NCBI GenBank assembly: GCA_902728285.1
Contig: CACVBU010000973.1
Location: 186,001-250,000 of the forward strand
From: Clytia hemisphaerica
Lineage: Eukaryota; Cnidaria; Hydrozoa; Leptothecata; Clytiidae
Direction of reading: 5' to 3'
DNA length: 64,000 bases
Each line of letters opens with the position of its first letter. The stretch's first letter is position 1. This document shows positions 48,201 through 58,678 of this stretch, piece by piece. The position numbers and the translations under genes are program-made. The notes under the pieces are model-generated. The model was given only the letters and a program-made list of their open reading frames with translations. It searched no databases and was not told where the DNA came from.

Positions 48201-50952
48201 TATAAAGTGACTAGAAAACTTTTCAATATCGATAATGATGACAGGATGTTCGATTTGGTCAAATCACAAGGTTTCAAACAGTACAATAATTAATTATAAT
48301 GGAGTCATTGCAGCAACTAACAACTGTAGTACAATATTGTTTACTTATATTACCTTATTCTAACCCTCTCAAGTTTTGAATTAAATGCTTAACAAAAGAT
48401 CAAAATAAAATTTAGTAAATAAATAATGGAAAATAATAATAACTAAGAAAAAAACAGACCTCTAGTTCTTCAGCAAAATTCATGATTTGCCAAAACAAAC
48501 AACAAGTTTACACTCTCTTGTTTCAAGTACCATTAAAAAAATCTAGAGTATTTTTATAAACTCTCTCGGGCTTCCTTTTGGATGTCAGTTCAAGCCATAC
48601 TTGCTCAAGCAAAATAATCTTTATTCATCAGTTCGTGTCCCTACACTTTTTACCTCAAAATACGATCTATCAATAGGTTGAAGTTAAATGGATTATGAAA
48701 ATGAAATGTTTTTTAGATTCCTATCAATCAGTTTATCAATACAAAATGTCGAGAGAAACTTAATTATTTGACCATATCAAGATTTAAAGTTAATTGTTCA
48801 TAAAGAAGGACTTGACCCCTAAATTCTCTTTTTCCCTCCTTTTAATTTATCCCAAAGAAATACAAAAAGATTAAAACTATCAAATGAACATGATCATGTC
48901 ATCAAACCTCTGTTCTGATTGAAAATTGCGTTCTTTTGAAGACAGTTTCATTTTTTGTACGAAACGCTTTTTGAAATCAGAGAAAACAGACTCTTATTTT
49001 GGAGTTATTGATGTCATTTCAATGTCTTTCTAACGTTCATTTGGTCCAATGTAGGATAGCATGAATAATACATATTGATGTCTAGTAATATTCAAAATTT
49101 CATCAAATGGTGTAAACTTTGTGAAAAATAAATAAGTGTAAAAATAGTCTTTTATAAGACCTTCGACCTTTATAATTGATATATAGAACTTTCTTCACAT
49201 AAAAAAGGATTTGTTTAGATTTAGCATTTAGATTCAAAACACACAAATAAATGAATGTTCAAATTGCATTTAAGAAATACCTAAAAATTGACAGCTAAAA
49301 CATCATCTTTTACCAGGCTATTTCACCTTTTACAGTTCTACAGTTTAAATAAATTTATCAAAAATCTGAGCTTGTCATTATTTCTAAAGCAAGAGAATAT
49401 AGAGTTTCAAGAACAGAAAACCAACAAAAACACAAACACAAATTTTCTTGGTTTAATTTTACACACAAGTAATAAGTATCCAAATAATCACTTACTACAA
49501 AACTCTTTTATAAGGATTCTAAATAGTGAATTTTGTTAAAAATTGAAAAGTCCTTCCCATTCCACAATACATAATGAATATTTCCTGGCTGACGCTTATT
49601 ACTGAAGAGGTAAAACTGACATGGTCTTTTGTCACTGTATTGAATTTAACTGATAACTGATAACCTTAAAACATATTTAATATTCTGTGGTTATAAATTG
49701 ATATTCTATCATACTGTAACAGCTTTTAGCATTTCTTATGGTTGCTCTATAGTAAAAATTAATTCCAGTCCTAGCTTTTGGTACCTTTCGAACATATTCG
49801 AATTTCTTCTTCTTTTTGATACCACGCATTGTAAACATATCACTTTTCAAAAAAATCAAAAATCAAAACACCCCATCTTAACCAAAACATAACATTGCTG
49901 CAACAGAGAATCTTGGTATTGTATCATTAGTTGAATAACAATTTTAAATCTCTTCAATTAACAATTATAGAATAAACACTCAGTTATCAAGAATCAGGGT
50001 TCACTCAACTCCAATAATACAACTTCTTTTTCACTCCTTTAAGATCAAAGCTACAAAAATTTGCCTTCTTTAAAATTTGAAATTATTAATAATGCTTTAT
50101 TGTAATCAATTTATTGAATCAAGTTGACATTTAATAAGCCAAATTGAAAACATTAATTTTTTTCTGACACAATCTAATCAAGAAGATTCACCTGTTTTTC
50201 TCTCGTCAGAAAGCATGCATTGTTATGGTAAAAACAATAAAGCATCTTAATTATGTAACATCTAATTAGTAATACAATGAACTGACAAAGTATTGATCAT
50301 TTGTTTAAAAATGTCAGTTAGTCCAGATAAATTAATTTATTCTCCTGTGCTGATACTATAATTACTCTGAACATCACCAAGCGAGATTGTAATTCTTCTT
50401 GAAATGTAAACAAATTAATGATGGACCAAGAGACAATACTTTTGATACCCTAGTAACGGGTATATTAATTTCATAGCTTAATATAGATATCATTTCCGCA
50501 AGCAAAATTAAAGCAAGGCACATGTTACTTTTACAAACAAGTGCTTTTAGAAGTTTTTAAGTCAATATTGCACAAGAATTAGAATTACTAACCTTCAAAT
50601 CTGAGGTTCCTAAGGTCTGTAACCTTTGCTGGATAAGTGTAGGGTCTTCAGAAAATGAAAATGGATTTTCCAAAGAGCTAATTTTTCTCATCTTTTCAAT
50701 ATAACCATGTTCATCAACTTTATATCTTGCAGGAAGTGTCACTGAATGTCTGTGCAAACTTTTACTACGGAAACCATTTGAGCCTTCATATCTTGTCTTG
50801 CTTCTCATACGAACAACCGGCTTGTTGTTCAAACTATCTTGCTGTTGCTCATTACCTTCTTCATAGATTATGGAATTTTTGTTCCTATCCAGGATTGATA
50901 GATCAGAAGGGAATTTATCCCTTGATAAAAATAAAGACCCTGTTCGAAACAT
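30287..50952 (-). CDS. RalGDS/RGL-family Ral guanine nucleotide exchange factor, 15 exons
   Basis: This family activates Ral GTPases (GDP/GTP exchange) and is recruited by GTP-bound Ras. Exons: 50952-50593, 42117-41819, 37980-37787, 37009-36858, 36383-36156, 34854-34751, 34518-34434, 34110-34030, 33825-33739, 33068-32914, 32428-32330, 31960-31726, 31390-31214, 30966-30819, 30474-30287. Phases agree; product about 863 aa. The Ras exchanger motif (REM) begins about residue 168 ([36 protein letters not shown]) and continues in exon 3. The catalytic RasGEF domain (about 300-580) has [55 protein letters not shown] and [20 protein letters not shown], close to RalGDS. A Ser/Thr/Pro linker follows. 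The C-terminal Ras-associating domain (about 735-826) holds [15 protein letters not shown] and [20 protein letters not shown]. Intron 1 is 8.5 kb. Which vertebrate paralogue (RALGDS, RGL1-3) it matches cannot be decided. Confidence 0.93.
34207..34231. repeat. (GTGACA)n microsatellite
   Basis: Four GTGACA units in tandem in intron 7 of the RalGDS-like gene. Confidence 0.85.
36411..36602. mobile_element. MITE with about 45-bp terminal inverted repeats beside exon 5
   Basis: Left ATAGACCATTTCATAGTCGC and ATGGGTAATCAGGACCAG match the reverse complement of the right end (ATAGGCCGTTTCACTGTCGA; ATGGGTAATCAGGACTGG). It lies in intron 4 of the RalGDS-like gene, 26 nt from the acceptor AG of exon 5, so it supplies or borders the branch-point region. 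Confidence 0.8.
37539..37769. mobile_element. MITE with GGTCTCYACTTGCGCG ends beside exon 3 donor
   Basis: Left GGTCTCTACTTGCGCGTGCT and right (reverse complement) GGTCTCCACTTGCGCGCGCT are inverted repeats enclosing about 190 bp. The element lies in intron 3 of the RalGDS-like gene and ends 17 nt from the exon 3 donor. Confidence 0.75.
38073..38348. mobile_element. hAT-like MITE with 7-8 bp target duplication
   Basis: Left CCACTGACCTTTATATATCC and right (reverse complement) CCGCTGACCTTAATATATCC are terminal inverted repeats. Inner arms (CTTTGATCAAAG-like and GGTACCCT) also pair. GATTGAA flanks both sides (extending to AGATTGAA/GGATTGAA), giving a 7-8 bp target duplication as for hAT elements. 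In intron 2 of the RalGDS-like gene. Not autonomous. Confidence 0.75.
40300..40530. mobile_element. Diverged MITE relative (TTTTTATAAGAGCCAGTA type)
   Basis: CTTTTTTTATAAGAGCCAGT, then ATATTT, resembles the segment at about 14785 (CTCTTTTTTATAAGAACCAG, then TAAATTT). Repeated TGTTCTTA/TTCTTAA motifs fill the interior, and CTAATAAAAAAATATTG near 40525 may be the other end. Boundaries are approximate. Confidence 0.45.
40723..40816. mobile_element. 94-bp MITE with CAGCTGGCACACAACGTTGT ends
   Basis: The ends are exact inverted repeats (CAGCTGGCACACAACGTTGT…ACAACGTTGTGTGCCAGCTG). Several internal AACGTT palindromes occur. In intron 2 of the RalGDS-like gene. From memory, similar CAGCTGGCACACAACGTT elements occur in other marine invertebrates; I could not check this. 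Confidence 0.85.
41145..41274. mobile_element. TACACG-family MITE, copy 3
   Basis: It begins TACACGTGTTTTTTATAAGA, then ACATCC, and ends TTCTTATAAAAAAACGTGTA. Interior AAGCCTTCGGATGTTCTTAA and GGCCATCGAAGCCTCATGGT match copies 1 and 2. 130 bp, apparently an internally deleted form. Confidence 0.85.
45025..45364. mobile_element. TACACG-family MITE, copy 4 (long form)
   Basis: ACACGTTTTTTTATAAGAAT at the left and ATTCTTATAAAAAACGTGTA at the right are inverted repeats about 340 bp apart. The interior (ATGGATATTCTTAACTTTTT; ATTTTGGCCATTTTCATCAT) keeps the layout of the other copies but differs in sequence. A decayed related stretch follows at about 45610-45800. Confidence 0.75.
45420..45473. repeat. 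Short tandem repeat, (TTTAATAGG)n
   Basis: TTTAATAAGATTTGATAAGG leads into three to four units of TTTAATAGG. No function apparent. Confidence 0.7.
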
Positions 50953-51540
50953 TGCTTACATGTGTCTAAAGTAATTTAAGCCAAAAAGTTATTTTGAACA
51001 AATCATCTGCCACAAAAATAACATGCTTCTCAATACATCTCCCCTTAAGAAGAGGTGGCATAAACCTTCACGTAAATGTCACAGTTCTAAACAGCAGACT
51101 AACTCAGTGAACAGGCAATCACAACATACTTTGCAAGCTATATCAAAAGGAAAAGCAATACATTGTTTTCTTATGTAATCGGAGAAGATACCCTTTACAA
51201 AAAAAGTTGAATGCTTACTTACTTTTTTAAAAGACTTTTGTCCCCTTTTCATCAGCTGTCACATGCTAGTTGATGTTTTGATTTGGTCAAAAAAAAATTG
51301 AATGACAAATTGATCCTTTAGATACATAGTGTAACGTATCAAATTGGTCTTTGCCCTCTGTTGTTTCTAGTTCTTTCTACCCTGCAAGCCGACAAAAAAA
51401 TTAAGTTTAAACAGCGAAAGTAAACACCATCTTGAATAACCTGCATTGCTACACAAATCAGTCTATTTTTCCCGCCAAAACCTCAAAATTTTTAATAAGA
51501 GCACGTTGCGGCGCAATAGTTTTTTAAATTCGTGTTTATA

Positions 51541-51556
51541 ATGGGCGGGGCGGCGC
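51541..51556. promoter_or_regulatory. GC-box-like patch upstream of the RalGDS-like gene
   Basis: GGGCGGGGCGGCGCC in otherwise AT-rich DNA contains an Sp1-type GC box, about 590 bp upstream of the RalGDS-like start codon and about 160 bp before a possible divergent splice donor on the plus strand. Position and composition fit a bidirectional promoter, but this is inference only. Confidence 0.35.
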
Positions 51557-52212
51557 CTTGAGCATAACGGTATCAAGAGGCCCCTTCTTCGTGATTGCGT
51601 GATCAGAGGTCAAAACGTAATCGCTATTTCGTATTTGAAAGATTTTTGAGACCGTGATTATCCAAATATTTTACTGTTTTACGTGAGCGTAATTGAAGAC
51701 AAAAAGTTGCGTGATATTTTGATCAGAGTTACCGCTGGTGAGTCTCTATCAATACAATAATATACTTAATAATAGCGAGTTTATGTATTTGCACTTTAAG
51801 GACGGTGAAGTGACTACTGAATCAATTTGGAATACCGCAGTTCTGCCCAAAAGGTTAATTTTTTTACCGTGCCAAATCTCACTATAGCAACAAAAATAAT
51901 GACAAAACAGTTTCTCTTATAGGAAGGCATTGACCGGTTTGATTTCGAAAAATGTGAAAGCTGGTTTGAAAAGGTGACTGTAGAATTAGTTCAAAAGTAA
52001 TGTTTTTCTGAAAAAGTAAATTTACTAATTCCTTGTCTCTTGTAATTTAAAATGTTTATGATTTAAAGATGAAAATTTAAATTATTTGGAACGGCACTCA
52101 CTAATATCTTTTCAACGAGTCTAGAACTACTTTTTACTTCAAATTCTATCAAAAGTGGCAGCATTTTTTCATTCTTGTAAACTTTAGTTTCTATTAGCTA
52201 ATGATAACCTTT

Positions 52213-52602
52213 GATGTAGGCGTAGGCGTAGTGGTGTAGTGGTTATCGTGCTTGACTTGGACTTCTGTCTAGGAGGCTCGAGTTCGATACCCACCGTGGC
52301 ACTATGATTCACTTGGCAAGTGAATGCTCCTTCGCCCGGGTCAACCCATGCCATGTTTGAGGAATTGGGTACCATAACTCTGATACAAGAGTATGGGTAG
52401 ATATTTCAGACATTGTGGTGTGCCGTGACACTCAGTAGGTTCTACACCTGCGAGGACATCCGTTCTCCCGTGTAGTTCGAGTGTCGTGGTATACACCATG
52501 GCTCGGCAGCTCGCATCTGCAGGGTTGCAATGTCTGCTTGCGCTGCGATTTCTACTCCACCGTGGGTAGGACCCATTCTGATGCATCGGAGGGCATATCT
52601 AT
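52213..52602 (+). mobile_element. tRNA-derived SINE (family 1, long form) with perfect 13-bp TSD
   Basis: The head GGCGTAGTGGTGTAGTGGTT has a B-box-like GAGTTCGATACCC. The body CACTTGGCAAGTGAATGCTC and tail GATGCATCGGAGGGCATATC match the SINE at 7159-7377. Perfect target duplications AATGATAACCTTT lie at 52200-52212 and 52603-52615. Compared with the short form it carries about 165 extra bp (about 52408-52572, starting CAGACATTGTGGTGTGCCGT) between GGGTAGATATTT and CCCATTC. Confidence 0.92.
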
Positions 52603-53782
52603 AATGATAACCTTTTAAAACTTTTATTCAAAGGATATCTCTATACCGAAACCGAGAATCAATCTTTTTCAATCAAAGTTTTCAACTGCCAACTTTCTGC
52701 TTATTTTTTGCCTACTCTAACAATTAGAACTGGTAGGGTATGAAGTTGGCCGTCTAAACTAGAACTACATACAATGGCTCTTATATACCAAGCTTATCAT
52801 GTCAAGTTTCTAAATTCGTTATTTTTATATGATTTTGATGGTCTTCAATACTGTACCACGTCCGTGATGCAAGTTGCTATAGTTACGAGATTATCAAATA
52901 ATTCAAAACTTTCTGTTATCAAGAGAATCTAACCATGAAACTGTTGTATAGTACTTACACTATCCTCTGTTGGCAATTGTATTGTAGCTGATTTAACCAG
53001 ATAATTAACTCCAATTCCTTAAATTGACGCATTTAACTCTACGCCAAAATAAAAATTAAGATAAGCAGCTCAACGCAGTTATCTTTTTATATCGTGTGAT
53101 CATTTTAACACAAAATGCAGATTTTGGATGTTTTTCTGATATCTTTTGATCAATCACTACGTAAATATTAGATTTTAATCTCAAATATATTATTTTACGA
53201 GTTTTGAAAAAGATATTTTTTGTACAAACACACAAGAGTTTTTAATTGGTCATTTCATCTCTATTAAGAAGTAATCGCAATTTCGATAAGTATTAGTTTC
53301 CCTCGATTAAATTGCAAGTCAGCGTTAAATTTCGTTAAGAGACTCTCATAAAAGACGTTTAATTGTTTGGATATTCATAACTACAAAGCTTGAATGAGAT
53401 TGGACGAAATATGCGACTTCTATTTTATTCAGACTCTGGAGCACGGAAAAAACCAATGTTGAAAATGGGCAAAATTTGGGAAACTTCAAAAATTGGTATT
53501 TTATTTTGACTTAAGATATTTGCCCAAATATGAACTTTTTTAAACCATATAAACTACTTAATTTTATAAGAACCCTTGACTTAATTCAGTTGAAATCTAA
53601 GAACAAGTATCAAGGTAACCGAGCCTCTGATTTGAGAAATGGCTAATGAAAGGCTGATTTTAAGTCACTTTTAAAGTAAAAAGATGAAGAATATACAAGC
53701 CGTCTTTCAGGAAATATGGGGTAGGTACGAAGATGTACTACTCGAGGGGTAAATTACTCGAAAAAATCTCGTACACTTCTTA

Positions 53783-54024
53783 GAAAAATCACAAAAAAAT
53801 CACAAAAAAATCAAAAAATCAAAAAATCAAAAAGAAATCACAAAAAAATCACAAAAAAAAACAAAAAATCAAAAAGAAATCACAAAAAAATCAAAAAGAA
53901 ATCACAAAAAAATAAAAAAATCACAAAAAAATCAAAAAATCACAAAATCACAAAATAATCACAGAAAAATCAAAAAATCACAGAAAAATCAAAAAATCAC
54001 AGAAAAAATAAAAAAATCACAGAA
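53783..54024. repeat. Low-complexity (ATCACAAAAAA)n-type tandem repeat
   Basis: About 240 bp of irregular units AATCACAAAAAA, AATCAAAAA and AATCACAGAAA. Strongly strand-asymmetric (no G for long stretches, no T except in ATC). Likely slippage-generated. Confidence 0.9.
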
Positions 54025-56927
54025 AGCAGCGCAAGCATTCTTCAGCAATTCAATCATTGCACGCAGTTAACAATTTGTCTCTTCTGGCTCTTAGAGTATC
54101 TAGATAGACCAAGCTGTAATGAATAGAAACGTGACACAAGAACATGAAAAAAATAAAATCACAGATATGATAGCCAGACTACCAGACTACCAAAATATTG
54201 GATTTTGTCTGACAAAGTTCAACCGATCAGGGTCCATTTTTCCTAAGCACTTCTCCGTTGGCCATCAAGGACAGTTTTCCCCTTTGAGTTTAAAGCCCGA
54301 AGGGCTAGAGGGGAATCTCTAACCTTTCCCAGGCAAGAAAAATTGAAGCCACTTTGCACTTATTACCCATCCAGAACGCACCTAGAACGCGTCGTAATCA
54401 TGACGACAGATTGTATCTAGCGATTCCTTTGTTTTTGAGGACTGCATTTTTTGAAATCTAGCCATAGATTTTAGTTTCAATCTGGCGTTTGTATTAAAAC
54501 TACGCGCAGTCGTTCTGGATGGGAAATAAGTGGTTTGATTTCCGACATCCAGGAGGCTCGAGTCTAGTCCTTCGGGCTTGGAAGTCAATGATTTTCCCTC
54601 TAATAGTGGGATAAAGCCCCGAAATAACGAGAGAATAAAAACAGTCGGCCGAAAATAGTGGTTCTTAAAAACAAAATGTGCACCCTTTAAATCCTATATT
54701 TCAATACTTCAAATCAATTTCCAGTCACATTTCCAAAATTTAATTTACCTTGCCAGGGTCAACAAGCATTAGCCCAACCACAGAAATAATGAAATTCAAA
54801 TGAAACCAACCAAAAAAATCAAATATTACAAGCGCTTAACGGTAAAAAATCACTTTACTTTATAAATTCATTGATTGGGCTGCTCTCTTCTTCATCAAAA
54901 GCAATCAAAGAACACTCAAACAGTCCTTTCAATTAAACGCCAATTTGTTTTGACTCGTGTATAAAAGAGAGTGTGCGAGTAATTTGAAACCACAAAGGAC
55001 GTCAAGCTTTGTTGAGGAAGTTACCAAAATAAATACAAGGTTTTGTTGGTTGCCAACTTAATTGAGACCAACATGCATTATCAATAACCTATTAAAAAAA
55101 TTCGTTGTTATTTGTTACATTTTTATTACATTTGGGAATTGCTCAAACTGTGCTCTATTCTGTAATCTCTTAATCTGTAATCTGTTATGTTAAGTCCATT
55201 CCTAGATTTTCCTACCAAAGTCACTTGAGTAGAACGTTCGAACCATTGGGCTCCTCTTTTCCGGAAATGACTAGGGTGAAGGCAATGACACCTATTCTCG
55301 ATAGAATAGAACAGCTCTTGAATTGGATCTTATCACGTTCAATTTGTGATTTCAGATTGAATTAGGGAGGATTAAAACCTATCTGAAGGTTAATGAAGTT
55401 AATCCAACCTCGTCCCCGTGTATCCCAAGCTTTATTTACGTTACTGATTGACGCCAGAGAATTATTATCTAGCGCTATCAGTAAGCATCAAAAAGCTGAC
55501 AATACGCAGAGAACGAGGTTGAGGTTAATCTTCTGAATGAATATTCTAGCAAATAACTATATTCTTAAATCTCTGACCGAAATAAAAGGTTGTACGGGAT
55601 TAGTGAAAAATTTTAAGCGAGATTTTAGAATATAGGTAGTCCCTGTATGTTTGCAGCTCAAAATACTAGTTATTTGGCAATTTAGGACAGAATTCACTCC
55701 AAGAGAAAACTGGGGAAGGGCAAAAAAGGGGAGAAAAAAGTTACAGGAACGTGCTCCGTTAGACAGGGTTCCTCCTTAACCTCCACCAGTCTAAGTAAGG
55801 TGGCAAAAACATACAATTTCAGTGAAAATTGGGAGAAAGTAGAAAGTTTTAGGGTTTTACTATCCATTGAGGGTCACTTTTTTTCTTAAATTTTGGCAAA
55901 TAAAGGAATAAAGAAAGTCATACGTAGGTGGCGAATCCCGTCGATCGAGAAAGACAATAACTAACTTTACTTCGTAGCCGACTAGTGTAGGAATATGTTC
56001 ACGAGGAAACTTGAGTTACCCGAACTCGTATCCAGTTCCTTAGCTCGCTTTGTATCATATTTATCAGTAAAATAAAAAAAGTGGTACAGAGGGTATGAGA
56101 TTCTTAATTTACCTACCGCTATCATGATCATTTTGGCAGTAAGATTTATCAAAATGACATCAACCACTAATTCAAAGATTCATTATTGACCCTCCTCTTC
56201 TTAGAGTAACAGTAAAACACCAGGAAGATTTTTTGTAAAATGCAACACAGTTAGGTTTGAAAGCATAAAGTAAAATGGTCAGAAAAATATTATTTTAAAC
56301 AAAAATACATGTTAGAATAACATTTACAAGAACAAGCTAAGATTATTTTTGGGAAATTACGTCTACCAAAAGCAAAGTGCAGTATGATTTGCGAAAAAAT
56401 AATTCATCCTTTCAGACAATCTTTCGTCAAGTGGTACGATTTTAGTGAATTTTGGTCATTTTCCTTGCGAAATATTCAAAAGCCACAATCTAGGCTAAAA
56501 CCTAGTCTGTACACAGACTTCCACATAACCGCAGGCAGCATAAGCACGAATCCGTTAGTGGATGCCAGCAGCCTAGTAGAAACCCTTACGCTATTCCCAT
56601 CGACCTCACACACCCTGAAATTTACGGACTATGTTCCTACATGGTCTATCCTGGGAAAGCTCCGTTCATCTTCTCTCTTCTTTGCAGAGATATTTCACAT
56701 CACCCATTAAGATCATATTAACCAACAAAAATTGGGGAGACTGGCATTTGTCTTGATTTTCAACAGCTATGGTAAATTATTTTCATTCCAATAATTTCTT
56801 TTTGTATTAACGACAGTATTTCAATTTCTCTAAACGAACAAAATGCAATACTCAGTTTCACAAACGTCTGCTCAGATGAGAGATTTTATTATTGCCAATT
56901 GATATTGAAATACTGGACACAAATATG

Positions 56928-58167
56928 TACAGTATATGGCCCCCAAAACGGAGACGGCCCCCAAAACGGAGGTTTTTATTAAAATGAATATTTTGACTTG
57001 TAGATTTATCAGTATTAAACGATTTTTTTTTATTTTGAGAGAATGATGGTTATACTTAAAAATGAGCATGTATTTGCTGGTTTGAGACAGATTCAAAATA
57101 ACATATTTGCGTCTAAAGGAAATATTTTAACACCAAAATTAGATAAAAATTGCATATAATTCACTCTAGCTCCCTGGATATTGAAAATAAGTTATGAAAA
57201 CAGGGTATAAGAAACTTTCTATACCTAATGCCGTTCAGAAAATGCAAATACATCTGTGACTTTAGAGGCTGGGTAAAAGATATAGCATCTTGAAGGTCAA
57301 CCAGTATTTTGGAGCCCTAGAATCAGCATTGACAAAACCGAAAATTCTAAATATGAGAAAAAGCAAAAAATCTTGGAATTCTATTCCTATCACCTTGAGC
57401 TAATAGTTTATAACAAATAATTAACATTATATACAAAGATTTTCGCTGAATCAGCAAAAACGGCAAATTCTGTCATTTTCAAAGCTTAATATTTTCAGTT
57501 TCAGTTAAGCTTTTTTTCTAAAATTTTCACAGCTTATTCCATACATGAATGGAACTATTTTCAAAAGAGATTTGTTTTCAAAAACTTAAATAAGACGTTG
57601 TTAAATAAAAATTGTCATTTTGAAAATTTCTAAATTTTCAGTTTGGACTTTGCAATATCGAAAATCTTGAAATATTTCATAAAAATCATAAATTTTACAT
57701 CCATTGGGTCGTAAATTTAAAGGAAAACACAAATATGTTCATAGTCCCCCCCTATTACCACTGGGCTTAATAATTTGATTTTAACTACACCTCCGTTTTG
57801 GGGGCCCCAAACCTGCATTTTGACAACCAGGGGTATACTGTAAAAATTTTATCAAATGAATTTATGCCCAAAACCCTCTAAATCATATTTCAAAACTATG
57901 GTCAAAATTGTGTATTCATATCTTAAAGATATCTCGAGAAATCGCTAAAATTGCAAACCTCCGTTTTGGGGGCCATTAGAAAAAAGCTACTTATCTTTAA
58001 GCGATTGAAAAATATTGTTGAAATTGAAAATTTTGAAAAAGAACTTCCAGGAAATAAAGTGAGATGTTAAAGGTTTTCATGCAGCAAAAATTTTTGTAAA
58101 ATCTCTTTTCCTCTAGATTTGAGAGAAATTTCAAATTTGATCGCCGTTTTGGGGGCCACATACTGTA
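56928..58167. mobile_element. Tc1/mariner-like non-autonomous element with repeated CCCCCAAAACGG blocks
   Basis: Left end TACAGTATATGGCCCCCAAA and right end (reverse complement) TACAGTATGTGGCCCCCAAA are inverted repeats with one mismatch, continuing ACGG; TA at both outer edges fits a TA target. GGCCCCCAAAACGG occurs twice at the left (56939 and 56955). Its reverse complement CCGTTTTGGGGGCC occurs three times toward the right (about 57791, 57960 and 58144). The 1.2-kb interior is A/T-rich with no transposase frame. Confidence 0.8.
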
Positions 58168-58678
58168 ATCAAAATTATTCACCGTGACTTTTTGTATTCA
58201 GCTTTTTGCCGTGAGCTCAAACTTAAAAAGTCACAGTTAATTTTGTAGGGCATTTAAGTGCTGGAAAGACATCTAGTCAAACCCATGATAAGGTTTTTTT
58301 ATCTCATTCGGAATGGCTGCAATCTCAAGAAAGTGGACACAATATAACTTTGTTTGTGATCAAATGTTTTTGCTATAAAACTATTTATAAAATTTAAGCT
58401 ATCTACAATAGGAAAAAAAACAAATTTTCAAAAGATTCTCTGAAATTTTCAATAATAAAACTGTATTTTAATTCTTCAAAATTTTTATACTTATAAAAAC
58501 GAATGAATGAACGTCGAAGGTATTCCAAAAGTGCTTTATTTTATAGAAGAGTGAAAAAGGTAGGGATGGGGAATCCGTTGAGAAAAATTCAACGGTTTTC
58601 AAAAGGGAAAGGTCAAAAGGAATTCGGACTGAAGAAGATTTAGTGCACATTATTTAGAATATCCCTCGACAAAGAGTT

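Larger units (their letters stand above)
42118..50592 (-). other. 8.5-kb first intron of the RalGDS-like gene
   Basis: Bounded by a GT donor at 50592-50591 and a TAG acceptor at 42119-42118. No nested gene is supportable; short open frames (for example 44793-45014, 47005-47190) carry no recognisable domain. It holds a TACACG-family MITE (45025-45364), a decayed relative (about 45610-45800) and a short tandem repeat (45420-45473). Otherwise it is AT-rich single-copy-looking DNA. Long first introns often hold enhancers, but no specific site is called. Confidence 0.6.
50953..58678. other. Spacer between RalGDS-like and PNUTS genes
   Basis: The 3' end of PNUTS faces the 5' end of the RalGDS-like gene. 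A GC-richer patch (51540-51560, GGGCGGGGCGGCGCC) about 590 bp above the RalGDS-like ATG may mark its promoter. Possible plus-strand spliced segments at 51700-51976 are described in the findings. The rest holds a SINE, a simple repeat and a mariner-like element. Open frames at 54119-54322, 55982-56167 and 56384-56710 have no recognisable domain. Confidence 0.5.

Noticed and set aside
53783-54024. CRISPR-like or satellite array
   Set aside because: Units are irregular and A-rich with no unique spacers; it is a low-complexity slippage repeat in a eukaryotic genome.
54119-54322. 67-codon plus-strand frame
   Set aside because: No domain, no splice context, and follows a low-complexity repeat.
56384-56710. 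108-codon plus-strand frame, possibly transposon-derived
   Set aside because: Neither strand gave a recognisable reverse transcriptase, RNase H, integrase or transposase motif.
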